Origin: Hydractinia symbiolongicarpus
Lineage: Eukaryota; Cnidaria; Hydrozoa; Anthoathecata; Hydractiniidae
Direction of reading: 5' to 3'
NCBI RefSeq assembly: GCF_029227915.1
Contig: NC_079889.1
Location: forward strand, 5,704,001 to 5,768,000
Length of the DNA stretch: 64,000 bases
The translations under genes were made by a program, and so were the position numbers. Below the pieces are notes generated by a model, which was given only the letters and a program-made list of their open reading frames with translations, was not told the origin of the DNA and did no database searches. Positions within the stretch are counted from its first letter, which is position 1, and each line of letters begins with the position of its first letter. Below, piece after piece: positions 49,872 to 60,739 of the stretch.

Positions 49872-52800
49872 ATTATTATTATTATTATTATTAAATTATT
49901 AAAAGACTATATTCTGGCATATCCATATACAATAATACATAGCTCTTCATCCAGAAAATTTTAAACAAGGAGATTAATAAAATTTAAAATATATGTATAT
50001 ATATACATTATGCTTACACTAAAAGAAATTTCTAATATATATTAAAAAAAAATACTAATAATAATATTGTTAAAAGAAACGGACGAGAAAACAAAAACAA
50101 AAACAAAAACACAGAAGAGAAAGTGCGCGATTTTGAGTAAGGAAAAGTCAATTAACGCATTACAACAGAATGATCCACAAAAATTTACTTAAATTTCTTT
50201 CAGTAAAAATAATTTTGTCTCTCTTTTAAATGTTATCAGCTTTTTAATCGAGCGAATGTCTTTAGGAAGTCGATTGAAAGACGTAGTTGTTACATCTTCG
50301 AAAGTGTTTTTGCGAAGTGATGTCTTTAATCGAATTTCGTCAGCATTTCGAAGAGTTCTTTTGTGAACAACAATTTTATTTTTCAAATACTTTGGCCAAT
50401 TATTCTGATGAACACTTTTAAAGGCTGTGATCATCAAATGCCATTCTCGTCTTTGTTTAATGGGTAACCAACCTAAACGTGTTATATCTTCAGTATGGCT
50501 GTACTTATTCCATACAAAGCTGGCTGCACATATCATCACTTTATGCAGCTTTCGAATTTGTATGGCTGTTAATGGAATATAAACAGTGTCGTTAAAGTCT
50601 AATTTTGACAAGACTAGCATTTCAGCTAATTGTTTTCGTAACTTAAATGGTGCCATGCGTTTTAGTTTACGTAATATAGATAAGATGCCATGACAACACG
50701 ATACTACACTCTGTACATGATCATTCCAACTTAGGTGTTCATCTAATTTAACACCCAATACAGACCATGTTGGAACTCTTTCAATCTGGAAGTCATCCAG
50801 TTTGATATCAGTACAATCGAGGTCGTTGAGATTGTGTCGTTTTGACATTTGTGATGTTGAAAACACCATTAACTTTGTTTTTTCCTTGTTCAGAACAAGA
50901 TTGTTATTTGTAGACCATCTTTGAAGTTGACTTATATCTCCGTTTATTTGTTCCTTTGCCTTCGCAAGATTATTTAATTTTGTGGACGTAAACAAAGTGG
51001 TGTCGTCAGCATACTGTAACGTATTCATTGTCAAATTCATTTCCAGGTCAGTGACGTATAAATTGAAAATAACAGGGCCTAATATTGACCCTTGCGGCAC
51101 ACCAGATGTGACGTTACAAAATTCAGAGGTCTTATCATTAATTCGCACAATTTGTTTTCTGCCACACAAGTAACTCAAAATTAGTTCAACAAACTCTTTG
51201 GAAAAACCGATTTGGTTGAGTTTCCTCATTGTAGTTTCATATTGAACACTATCAAAGGCTTTCGAAAAGTCAGCTAATACTACAAGACTGATTTCGTTTT
51301 TACTCATTGCTTCCTTGATATCCGTTCTAAGTTTCATCAACAAAGTAGTCGAGGAGTGTCCTTTTCGGTACCCGGACATCGTTTCGGAATATAAAGATTT
51401 CTCATCGATAAAGATTATCATTTGTGTAAGGATAAGACGTTCAAATACTTTTGATAAAATAGGAAGGATGGAGATCGGTCGTAGTTCTTTTATTGATGTA
51501 GGAACATTCACTTTTGGAATAGGTGCGACTCTTGCCACTTTCCATTGACACGGGAAGCATTTTTTCTCAATGCACGTATTTATAATATGTGTTAGAACAG
51601 AAGAAATTTCATTTGCTAGTAATTTAACATATTTCACTGGTATATCATCAAACCCAGTTGATATATCGTTACGTAGTCCTTTAAGTTCTTTAAGTACCTC
51701 CTCATACTTAACATGTCTGAGTTGAAACATTTTGGAAGTCGATGGTGGTAATGTTTGGAGTACTTCCTTTAAATCAATTTCAGATTTTGGAATTGATCCA
51801 GTAACTCGCTCAGCTGTTCCGGCAAAAAAAGTGTTTACACTATCAGCGTCAAAATGAAGAGGCTTCGAAGGAGGATGTAAAATTCGATTGATAGTGTTCC
51901 ACACTTCTTTCGAGTTTTTAGAACTAAGTGCTTTTCTATAAAAGGAAACTTTAGCTTTCTTGATCTTTTTCTTAACAGAGTTTTTAAGTTGTCGAAATTC
52001 GTTCCATATCATTTGATCGTTAGTTTCATGAGCAAGTTTTCGAAGTTTATTTCGCTTCGTTTGGTCACTTTTTATGTTTAAAGTATGAATCCATGGAGAT
52101 GGTGGTCTTGTTATTTTTGTTCTTCTTAACGGGGCATGTCTATCAATGCAATCTTGCATGAACTTGTGAAGTATCTCCACTTTTTCTTCTGGATCATCTA
52201 TAGCGTATATAACTGATATCGGTAGGTTCGAGAAATCCGACACAAAAGATTCCCTATCAAACTGCCTTTCATCTCTTATCATTTTATATCGAGGTTTAAA
52301 CTTATCGTATTTAATGTTGATGATAGCGTAAGGTCCATCATGGTCACTAATAGTTTCGCATGGTAATACATCAGTATGTGCGATTTTGGTATTATTGTTA
52401 ATTATCATATGATCGATCAATGTTGCGCTTAAAGGAGTCGTCCTGGTTGGCTTTGATACTATCTGTTTAAGGTTGAATGCAGATAAAATATTGTTGTACT
52501 GTCTTACTTGGCAACATTCTGGTTTGAGAAGATTTATGTTTATGTCCCCTGTTATAAGTAGCAGGCCATCCCATGTTGTTTGGATATAAGTTATCAAATC
52601 TTCAAATTTAGTTAACCATTCAGAAAAGGAGATGATTCTTTCCGAGCGGTATATGACCCCAAGAAGTAGTTTACTATGCTTGTTTCGGCCATCTACCTCG
52701 ATCCATATATGCTCTAAATTTTCGTACATATCATTAATATCCTTTCGAATGCGATATTTGATCAAACTGTTCACATAAATTCCAACACCCCCTCCTCGAA

Positions 52801-53880
52801 TTTGGTCTCTATTCACATATTCCATTGAGTAACCAGGTATACGGACGTATTCCAATAAATTAGCATTATTTTTTAGCCATGTTTCGGATAAGCAAACAAT
52901 GTCGAATGGGTGGTCATCCAATAATACCAGTAAATCGTTAAAATTAGATGTCATCGATTGTGTGTTTATGTGCAGTACTCTCAATTTTTGATAATGTTCA
53001 TGCAATGCGTGTTGATGACTGCTGTATGTTGCACCTGAAATAGTTGATGAAATAGTTGAATTCAAATCATTCTCTCGCGCAAACGGCATTAATAAGTGTG
53101 TACAGTCAGTACATGTCCACTTTACCGGAATACAATTCATTATGGAATGTGTCAAGTTGGTATCGGCACATTTTGCATGAGTTCGATTAAAACACATTTC
53201 ACAGGCGAGCTGCTTTTGATTTCGTCTGATAGTTGCTCTACATTTAATGCACTTAGTTGCTTGGGGTTTGGGCCCCGGGTTGGTTTCCACGTCGCCACTT
53301 TGCAAAATAATATTAAATGTAGCACACGTATTGTTATAATAGGAGACTCTTGCTTTACCTCTTTTAATAACGTAACTATAGCTTCTGTCACCTTTTACAA
53401 TCGTTCCATTTATTTCAATGGTCTCAATGCTATCGTTAAAATCAATACATAAAGTAATTAGTGATGTTATTAATATTACGGCATAAGACATTGTGGTTAC
53501 CATGGTGATATAGAGTGTTGATAAGAAGTTTTGCAAATTGTTGCAATTTGCCGGGACGTGTAATACCCAAAAACGTTTAAATTTTCTGCATATAAACCAA
53601 CTAATCCAAAATAATCTTTGTATAAGCAATAAAATTACTTCGGAATGTATAAGAGTCGCAATTTTCGTCGATAGCCACAAATAGAGTACGATTTCCTTAA
53701 AATCTCTTATATGGCATACGTAAATCCAAAAAAACTTTTAAATTCTTTCTACATGTAATTTTCTTCCCATCTTTGTAGAATTCAGCTTTACATCTTCCAC
53801 AAAAGTTGGGTTCTCATCACATCACATCTCTTATCACGCTTTCTTAAACTCAGGGATCTAGAAATAGTGTGAGTTTTTTT
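49872..53880 (-). mobile_element. Full-length CR1-type LINE insertion
   Basis: The limits are defined by the empty site in copy A: AATAAATATT joined to ATCCAGATG at 1270/1271. On the minus strand the insert runs from a ~200-bp 5' region (starting with an A-run at 53880), through one intact ORF, to a ~317-bp 3' region ending in an AAT repeat (plus-strand ATT units, about 49867-49892). No obvious target-site duplication, as is common for CR1. Confidence 0.85.
50189..53680 (-). CDS. CR1-type LINE polyprotein: 2A motif, PHD-like finger, endonuclease, reverse transcriptase
   Basis: An uninterrupted 1,163-residue frame. Hydrophobic N-terminal segments (about 10-30 and 60-80) precede a 2A ribosome-skipping motif, LQSGDVETNPGP (skip between G136 and P137). 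Next is a PHD-like Cys4-His-Cys3 finger (C144, C147, C160, C163, H168, C171, C190, C193). The AP-type endonuclease spans about 233-470: INTQSM, LSETWL, GGGVGIYV, ITGDININ, IDHMI, ISDHDGPYA. The reverse transcriptase has LRPISILPILSKVFERL, LADFSKAFD (D804), [11 protein letters not shown] and QYADDT (about 890-894). All catalytic motifs are intact. The first ATG is used here; M60 or M64 are alternatives. It acts in nuclear target-primed reverse transcription and is possibly still active. Confidence 0.92.
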   Translation of the reverse strand: MWLSTKIATLIHSEVILLLIQRLFWISWFICRKFKRFWVLHVPANCNNLQNFLSTLYITMVTTMSYAVILITSLITLCIDFNDSIETIEINGTIVKGDRSYSYVIKRGKARVSYYNNTCATFNIILQSGDVETNPGPKPQATKCIKCRATIRRNQKQLACEMCFNRTHAKCADTNLTHSIMNCIPVKWTCTDCTHLLMPFARENDLNSTISSTISGATYSSHQHALHEHYQKLRVLHINTQSMTSNFNDLLVLLDDHPFDIVCLSETWLKNNANLLEYVRIPGYSMEYVNRDQIRGGGVGIYVNSLIKYRIRKDINDMYENLEHIWIEVDGRNKHSKLLLGVIYRSERIISFSEWLTKFEDLITYIQTTWDGLLLITGDININLLKPECCQVRQYNNILSAFNLKQIVSKPTRTTPLSATLIDHMIINNNTKIAHTDVLPCETISDHDGPYAIINIKYDKFKPRYKMIRDERQFDRESFVSDFSNLPISVIYAIDDPEEKVEILHKFMQDCIDRHAPLRRTKITRPPSPWIHTLNIKSDQTKRNKLRKLAHETNDQMIWNEFRQLKNSVKKKIKKAKVSFYRKALSSKNSKEVWNTINRILHPPSKPLHFDADSVNTFFAGTAERVTGSIPKSEIDLKEVLQTLPPSTSKMFQLRHVKYEEVLKELKGLRNDISTGFDDIPVKYVKLLANEISSVLTHIINTCIEKKCFPCQWKVARVAPIPKVNVPTSIKELRPISILPILSKVFERLILTQMIIFIDEKSLYSETMSGYRKGHSSTTLLMKLRTDIKEAMSKNEISLVVLADFSKAFDSVQYETTMRKLNQIGFSKEFVELILSYLCGRKQIVRINDKTSEFCNVTSGVPQGSILGPVIFNLYVTDLEMNLTMNTLQYADDTTLFTSTKLNNLAKAKEQINGDISQLQRWSTNNNLVLNKEKTKLMVFSTSQMSKRHNLNDLDCTDIKLDDFQIERVPTWSVLGVKLDEHLSWNDHVQSVVSCCHGILSILRKLKRMAPFKLRKQLAEMLVLSKLDFNDTVYIPLTAIQIRKLHKVMICAASFVWNKYSHTEDITRLGWLPIKQRREWHLMITAFKSVHQNNWPKYLKNKIVVHKRTLRNADEIRLKTSLRKNTFEDVTTTSFNRLPKDIRSIKKLITFKRETKLFLLKEI

Positions 53881-53968
53881 ATCCAGATGTGACCATCCCT
53901 CATCATCAGACATCGGAAAGGCGTTTCTGTTCTTTACTTCTCATTGTGGGGTACCTCAAATTCTTGTA
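53881..53968. repeat. Duplicated block, copy B, right part
   Basis: Resumes the match to 1271-1358 (ATCCAGATGTGACCATCCC ... CTCAAATTCTTGTA). The two copies diverge immediately afterwards, marking the right edge of the duplicated block. Confidence 0.85.
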
Positions 53969-54108
53969 AATCCAATGAAAAAAAATTACTTAAGAATTCC
54001 TCTTCTTTCCCTTGGACTACTCATGGCATTTTTTTGCATGTCTTTAGTTTCAAGCCACGATCCCTGAGCTTCCAATCGCATCTCAGTCACAAGTTTCAGC
54101 GCTAGTCA

Positions 54109-54148
54109 AAATGACGGACAACGTCGTCCTCGACGTTGTCCGTCATTT
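54109..54148. other. Perfect 18-bp-arm hairpin
   Basis: 54109-54126 (AAATGACGGACAACGTCG) is exactly complementary to 54131-54148 with a TCCT loop. CTAG lies five bases to its left (54102-54105), like a Helitron 3' end read on the minus strand, but the next base would be C rather than the expected T. Confidence 0.75.
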
Positions 54149-55229
54149 GTCTCTGGGTAATTTTGAAAAAATGTGGTTCTGCCTTATGATTTTCAGATAT
54201 TTGCTGCTGATATCAGCATATTTTGGCCCTCGGGTGCCACACCTCCGTATATATAGGAGTTAATTATCTGTAATGTATGCATTTAATTTTTTTTCTGAAG
54301 TGCATTTAATCCTTAGGGGAGCTAACATAGTAAAACATCAAACTGAAAATTGTTTTGTAACTACAAATATAATTAGCTTAAAAATGTTTTGCACAACTTG
54401 GTGTATTTTGGAGATTTTTTTGCTATAGAATTTTAATTGTTTAATTGTGTTTTTTTAAATTACACTTCTTTACGTTTATGGAGGAGTGTATTGGTCCGTT
54501 AGTCGTTTTCCATATTGTTGATTTCTGCATATCAGAAAATATCCGTCTGCCGTGTAAACAATGTACATTAGTGCAGTTATTACTGAGATAAAACGGCCAA
54601 TCACTTGTTGTGGGAATATATCAATTTTTTTTTTATAACAACCATTTTAAATTCAGAACATCATTGGTATTTAAAACTAAAAACAAAGCCAGCACAAGTC
54701 ATGAAATTTATGTTTTGTGGATAGTTGTTAAGCAGAGAACAGCATGGTTTTCGTTTTACCTGTAGTTAAAGAGAAATGGGTACCATGAAGTTGAACATAA
54801 GAGTGGGAAAGTAATTATTTTTAAGATAGCCTACTTAAAGCAAAAATTATTAGTTTATTTCGTCGACCATCATGAAAATGCTTTAATGTGCTAATTGCAT
54901 CAGAAAGATCTTAAAATAAGTAAGAGTTTCTTTTTAAGATAATTTATGGTGCAAAAAGGCCAATAAATGACTCGTGTTAAAGTCATTTTTCCATCCTCCC
55001 TAAAGTAAATTCTATTTAATCAGCTATCAGGTGGCATAATTCCTTTCTTTATTTTAATTTCAAGGGTATTTTAAACATCATAAAAAACCCTCTGAACAAC
55101 TAACAAACTCTTAACTTTTAAATATAACAGTTTAATAGTTTAATAGTGCTTTTGATAACATTAGTTTGCATGATATCCCGGGATACCAATTTCTATTTAA
55201 AAAGCGTTGTAATAGAGAAGGCGGAAGAG
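54149..55229. other. Non-coding stretch
   Basis: AT-rich sequence with no recognised gene or element. Confidence 0.35.
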
Positions 55230-55845
55230 TCGCAATTATGTGTCGCAAAATAATAAGTGGGAACGACGGATCTAGGTCTGTTTTGAAAAAGGTAAACACA
55301 TTTTAGTTGGATGTATTTATCCACCCCCTGATAGCTCTGCATACTTATCACAAGATTGTAATTTACAATTTAACAATATGATGATCAACCTTAACAATCC
55401 TGAAATGTAGACAATACTTTTAATGATAATGTAAACTATTTAAATAAATCAGATAATCGTGAAATCAAAGATATTGTACGTGTTAAGGGATTTCAACAAC
55501 TTTTAGATTGTCCCAAAAGAGTCACTACCGATACAAGTACTACTATTGATGTTTTGTTAACAAACAAATATTTAATACAGATGCAATACTGTTAAGCATC
55601 AGTGATCTCGATTGTATTATATCCACACGAAAATTGGATCATTTAAAAATGAGAGATTACTTGCAAAATTTATAAAAAATGCGACCCAGTTGCATTTGCA
55701 AATGATTTAATGACTCAAAACTGGGTTCCACTTTATTTATTTACTAACGTAAATAACGCTTGGAAATACCTCATCGTTTTAGTTTTCTCAGCATTGAAAA
55801 TCAAGTTAACCTCTTTAAACCATTCTCCTATTTTTGGCAAATCTC
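55230..55845 (+). pseudogene. LINE endonuclease-domain fragment
   Basis: Read in shifting frames: FLVGCIYPPPDSSAYLSQDC, then VKGFQQLLDCPKRVTTDTST with TIDVLLTNK, then PVAFANDLMTQNWVPLY and NNAWKYL. This is the typical C-terminal half of a CR1-like endonuclease and the start of the linker to RT. Several stops and shifts. It is head-on to the minus-strand RT fragment that starts at 55850. Confidence 0.7.
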
Positions 55846-55849
55846 TCAG

Positions 55850-56057
55850 TTAAGAAACTTTACAAGAACGGTATAATTGTATCATCAGCGAATTGAATGG
55901 TCGAACTTTAGGATTGGTCAGATAAATCATGAACATAAATGTTGAACAGTGTAGGACCAAGAATACTTCCTCCTGATTCCTCTCTGAAAGATAGTCAATG
56001 TTGAGAGAGAAAAAATTATTATCGGAGTTAAGCATTCTAAACTTCTTTACTAACTTA
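55850..56057 (-). pseudogene. LINE RT fragment, motifs B and C (distal to Helitron array 2)
   Basis: The minus strand from 56057 reads KLVKKFRML ... FFSLNIDYLSERNQ, then in another frame GGSILGPTLFNIYVHDLSD (motif B region), a stop, and STIQFADDTII (motif C with catalytic DD). It is the direct continuation of 57815-58260 across the inserted Helitrons. Confidence 0.75.
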
Positions 56058-57222
56058 CTAGTATGTAGTCCGTGGAAAAATCTACTATAGATACCGAATA
56101 AAAAACAGCGAAATAGTGAGCGAAATTAACCATAAAATTCATTGTTCTTTTCGTAAACATGAAAGACAGAATAAAAATAAAAGTTTAAGGCCCGAATAGA
56201 CGGAACAATTTTGTAAATCAATTTCCAAAAAATATTATTTTTCAGAATATTGTTCAAAAAAATACGCGCAAAAATTTTAGGTCAATAATTATTCAATTCT
56301 TAAATTGATTTAATATTTTTGTATGCATACACTATACAATATAAGGAACAATCTGAATTTAATTTACCGTAAAATGCCAAATTCAAAATTATCAGAGTGG
56401 TGATAGCAAGAATCTGATGCACTTATCTGAGGGCGCTCTTATCCACGAATGCGCTTATAAACGAGTATAAGAAAAGTGCAAGAAAAAAAAAAAATTGGAT
56501 AATATTTTTTGGATGAGATGTATATTCTTTTTTGTGTATCAATTTGTACATTTTATCTTAATCTTCATCAGTTTTTGAATCGTCAGAAAACCTCGAATAT
56601 TAACAAGATGTGAAACAAACATTGTATTCTATATCTCTTTCCCCGGTAAGCGATTATCTTAGAAAGTGCTTATAAACGGGAATAAAATCTTGGTAAGGAT
56701 TTGGTGTGCTTAACAACGGGTGCGCATTTAATCGGGTGCGCCTGATTTCGGTATTTTACGGAACCATAACATCAGGCATGATCGACAACGAAGAAGACAC
56801 AATTTGTGCTCCTTAATCTTTTCAAGCAGTTTAATTCTTTCACATAAAAGAAAAGTTAGAAAAAAAGAACTGTGTGGGTGAAGGATTAGCTTCATCACAG
56901 AAATGAAAGGGGAGCATATAATACAATTTTGATCAAATTAAAATTGGCGGATTTTGATAAGATCTAAACGTACTCGGCAATAAAAATTTTCGAATTTTGA
57001 TTTGTGTTTTTACGTCATTTGAGTATTATCGTTCTATTATTTTTTAATAGTATATACACAACAATTTTAAATCAATTTTAGTTCAATATTTTATTTTGAA
57101 AATTGATCTGCAAAATTCTATTCGGGCCTTTAGCAAATGTTACCGTGGCGGTTTCTTTAGAAAAAACAACACATCCACTTTGCCTGTTACAGACACATTG
57201 AACTACCGTATTATTATATAGA
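56058..57222 (-). mobile_element. Non-autonomous Helitron, tandem array 2, unit 3
   Basis: CTAG end at 56058-56061 (next base T on the minus strand), TC start at 57222 (TCTATATAATAATACGG). The hairpin is partly decayed. It shares GCGAAATAGTGAGCGAAAT and the CAACACATCCACTTTGCCTG block with the next unit, and hosts a ~395-bp nested repeat at 56366-56762. Confidence 0.75.
56366..56762. mobile_element. Nested MITE-like element with CCGTAAAATRCC ends
   Basis: The left end ACCGTAAAATGCC (from 56366) and right end GGTATTTTACGG (to 56761) are inverted. The interior has repeated GCTTATAAACG and GGGTGCGC motifs. Target duplication not clear; superfamily not assigned. Confidence 0.45.
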
Positions 57223-57640
57223 CTAGTATTTAGTCCCGTGGAAAAATCCACTGTATATACCAAATAAAGAACAGCGAAATAGTGAGCGAAATCAACCATA
57301 AAATTCATTGTTCTTTTTGTCAAAACGTTTTGTTGTTAATTTCATTTAAGCGGGAATAAATAAAACCCATATGTTTTTCATATAACAATAGACACGTGCT
57401 TAAGGGAATAATAAAAATTAATTACCCGTGACTTTTGTGTAATAAAGTTTACATCATTACACAAAGGTTTTTATGAGAACAATAAAATAAATTAACCGTG
57501 ACTTTTTTAAAACAAAAACTTAAATCAATTTGAAAAAGCACACAAAAGACAGAATAAAAAGTTTAGCAAAAGTGAGATGTTACCGCGGCTGTTCCTTTAG
57601 AAAAAACAACACATCCACTTTGCCTGTATTATTATATAGA
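57223..57640 (-). mobile_element. Non-autonomous Helitron, tandem array 2, unit 2
   Basis: TCTATATAATAATACAGG start at 57640 and CTAG end at 57223 on the minus strand, directly abutting units 1 and 3. It is a shorter relative of unit 3 without the nested MITE. Confidence 0.8.
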
Positions 57641-57814
57641 CTAGTCGTTGCCCGTGGAAAAATCCACGGGTTCGCCCGTCCTTTATATTTACCCGTCGCA
57701 ACAATGTGGATAAAAATATATCGCATTTGATATTCGTGTTTCCGTAACATCATTTTCTAACTCAGCGGGGGGGTCTGCGCAGAGACAGACAGACAACGGC
57801 TATTATTATGGAGA
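57641..57814 (-). mobile_element. Non-autonomous Helitron, tandem array 2, unit 1 (174 bp)
   Basis: TCTCCATAATAATAGCCG start at 57814, a perfect 3' hairpin CCCGTGGA/TCCACGGG and CTAG at 57641. It closely resembles 61402-61574 (same TTTACCCGTCGCAACAA, TTCGTGTTTCCGTAACAT and CTAACTCAGCGGGG blocks). Confidence 0.85.
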
Positions 57815-58260
57815 TTATATTCAACAGTTTCAAATGCTTTGCTATAATCTGCCATGACTGACAGCGTACTTCACTTCTATTGAAAGAGGATTGAATATCA
57901 TCACATAATTTATGTAACAGTGTGATACAAGATGGTCCATTCGGACATCCTGACGTCATAAGCTGCTTTAGTATTCTTATTTCGAAGACTTTGGATAGTA
58001 TGGGTAACACCGATATGGGTCGAAAGTCTGCCGGCGAGGTTGGTGACGATAGTTTTTGTATTGGACAAACTTTAACCACTTACCAGAGATCAGGAAATCT
58101 TCCTCTCTGAATACAGTTTTTAATTATGTGCAATAACGATAAGTATTCTGCTACCGGTTTTATAAACTTCGCTGGAATCATATCGAAACTGGTAGAACAA
58201 TCATTTCTAATATTTCGAGCTCTTTTTTGATGTCATGATCCGTTGCTCTGGTTTAGTTAA
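57815..58260 (-). pseudogene. LINE RT fragment, up to motif A (proximal to Helitron array 2)
   Basis: The minus strand reads STSFDMIPAKFIKPVAEYL, IIKNCIQRGRFPDLW, a stop, VVKVCPIQK, ADFRPISVLPILSKVFE, CPNGPSCITLLHKL, and after a shift MADYSKAFETVEYN (motif A). The coding sequence breaks exactly at the Helitron border (57814/57815) and continues in frame at 56057. The family differs in sequence from the intact CR1 at 50189. Confidence 0.8.
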
Positions 58261-60739
58261 ATTAGAAATTAATTTTTACTTTTGATTAAATGAAATATTC
58301 TGCCAAAATTATGGATTGCGTAAATACAATCCCTGCAGAATACCCAGGTAATTCAAACATAATTTTAATCACACATGACTCCCTTATTTTGAGTCAGACA
58401 AATTTATATTAGGAACTTACAGCGTGATTTTTATATATATTATTTTTTATTAATTTTAATAATGTCATTAACCTTTACAAAAATTCCGAGAAAAATATTA
58501 AATTAAAAATTACAGGATACCATTCAATCATTTTATAAATTCTGCTAAGCTGATGTTTGTCTAATTACGGTTAAAAACGATCGAAGTTCTGAAAAGCAAC
58601 CAAAAGCATTAACATTCGGTCGACAAGTGGCAAGTTGGGCTGTGAGAAAGCCTAAATTCTTGTTTTGCCGCAAATTGTGTCACTCAACTGAAGACAAAAA
58701 CTCGAACATTCGAAATTAGGCTTATAATGCTTATGCGAGAAACACAATCAGAATATATTTACGTTATGTTTATTGCAGATACAAATTAAAAATTGTAGTA
58801 TTAAAAAAAACAGCTCTGACAGTTTGTGGCATTAATGAAGTCTTACTGCATATAAGGAATAGAAAAGTATGTGTCTAATTTAAATGCCTCCAAAAAATCG
58901 GGCAGCTTATAACTCTAAAACATATTTCACAACTCTTTTCTAATCTAGATACAAAGAATCATCAATATACATTTTTTTATTATACATTTTTATGGGCCGT
59001 CTAAAGATTAGGTAATGATTCAGGGGGTGTGGTCATTTTGCTAATGTACAATAACATTGACATTTTGAATGTTAAATATGCTATCGCACATGTAGTACGA
59101 AAGTTGTGTGTAGGAGGAGGAGGTAATAGGAGGTAAAAAATATATGAGTTCTAGAGTATTCTCAAATAAATTCATTTCGATTGCACGACGACAAATATTA
59201 GAGACAATCTTTTAAAAGTCCTACTTTCATTTTAAGCTTTCAGATCTCCTAATCACTTTAAAAGTATATATACTATAAGATCCATGGAATTCAATAGACA
59301 GTATTAACAATTAAATCGTCTCTGCATTTTTTCGTGTGCTCGTCCAAACATAAGCCAATTTAGCACAAACTTTTTCTTCTATTTTTACATTCCACTTCTT
59401 AGAAAAAACTTTCAAACATCACTTTTAGTTTCTAATCATTGTGATCAAGAAAATCCTTTATATTTTTTTTCGACCTCTTCGAAGGTGATTTAAATATCTT
59501 GGAAGTTCCCATTGAATCAATGGCTTACTAGAAAAACAAACCTATTGTCATGTAGAAGAAGATTGACGGTATATATTATTCGATGTCTGTTGTTATTTTA
59601 TGAAGTAACAATCTTTGTGATTCCTTGATACCACAATCATTGACTTCTACTGCTGTAAAGTATCCGGGCAACCTCGTCAACAAGCCACTTACCTTTTTAC
59701 ATGGTTTCTTACGCCGATCGTAACCCCAACATAAAAATGTAAAAAGAACTTACATGTACTGGGAACAAAGTTGCTACAAGAGACCAAAACAAGTCTTTTT
59801 TGTTAAAATTAGTGCATGAATATTTACAATTATAAATAAGAACCTGGCCACACTACTTGTATAGGGCATATATTTGCCGAAGCAAGAGGTCGTGTGAAAA
59901 TGCAAGAAATATTTTTTTTTTATTTATATCTGTTGGTTTCCTTTACCCGACAAAAAATCAAAAATGGAATTTCGAGTTGACTAATGTTGTTTGAGTTATC
60001 CAAAGTTCGAGTTAACAAGCGTTTGTATTATTTCAATTATATTTTCTTTCACACAGAAGAGGCGCTTACATATACATTACAGATAAAAAGATATGGCAAA
60101 TTCAAACGACACAATAGTGTCCGTATCAAGCATTCAAAATATACGTGGGAAATCAACCTGCTCTTCAGATTCTTCTTTTTGTTTTTATTTAAAATGCAAA
60201 AGAAATCATGGGGACGAAGTTGGTAGAAACTCTTGCTAATAAATCTAAATATAAAATTTTGCATCCTGATAGTTTTGATGAGGACGCTAGTCTAATACAT
60301 GAAAATGTTGTAATACCCCTAAGTTCTCGCCCCAATGAACATTTTTAATTGTTGAATGATGGCCTCAGCATTTTTTTTTAAATTAAACAAAAAAAACTTC
60401 GCGGTTTTAACACTCGTCCCTTTTGTTAATGTTTAATAACAGTAAGTACAGGAGAGGTAAATTTACAAACTCCGTACACGCAAATGAATAGATACAGACT
60501 TCTGCATTTATGTTCTTTGATGTGCATTTTCAAAAACATGTGACAGAAAATGAATAAAATATTGAAAACCTCGCAAAAATTCAGTTTATTTATTTGTTAT
60601 ATCAAAAGTTAAAAATTTGTACGCATGATAATATGGCTATGCTAAATTAATTCGAAGATAAAAAGATAAAAAAGTTTCAAAAAACATGAAATTTGGAAAG
60701 GGTGATAGGTAAACTGTCTTTCTGCTTATTATAGAGATA
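58261..60739. other. Non-coding stretch
   Basis: No gene recognised. It contains the second copy (58680-58797) of the short dispersed repeat seen at 15725-15835. Confidence 0.4.
58680..58797 (+). repeat. Short dispersed repeat (partner at 15725-15835)
   Basis: CATTCGAAATTAGGCTT, AACACAATCAGAATA, TTTACGTTATGTTTAT and ACAAATTAAAAATT blocks align in order with the other copy. Confidence 0.6.

Noticed and set aside
53880-53920. Hammerhead-like CTGATGA on the minus strand near 53899 (and its copy near 1289)
   Set aside because: No stem II followed by GAAA is present.
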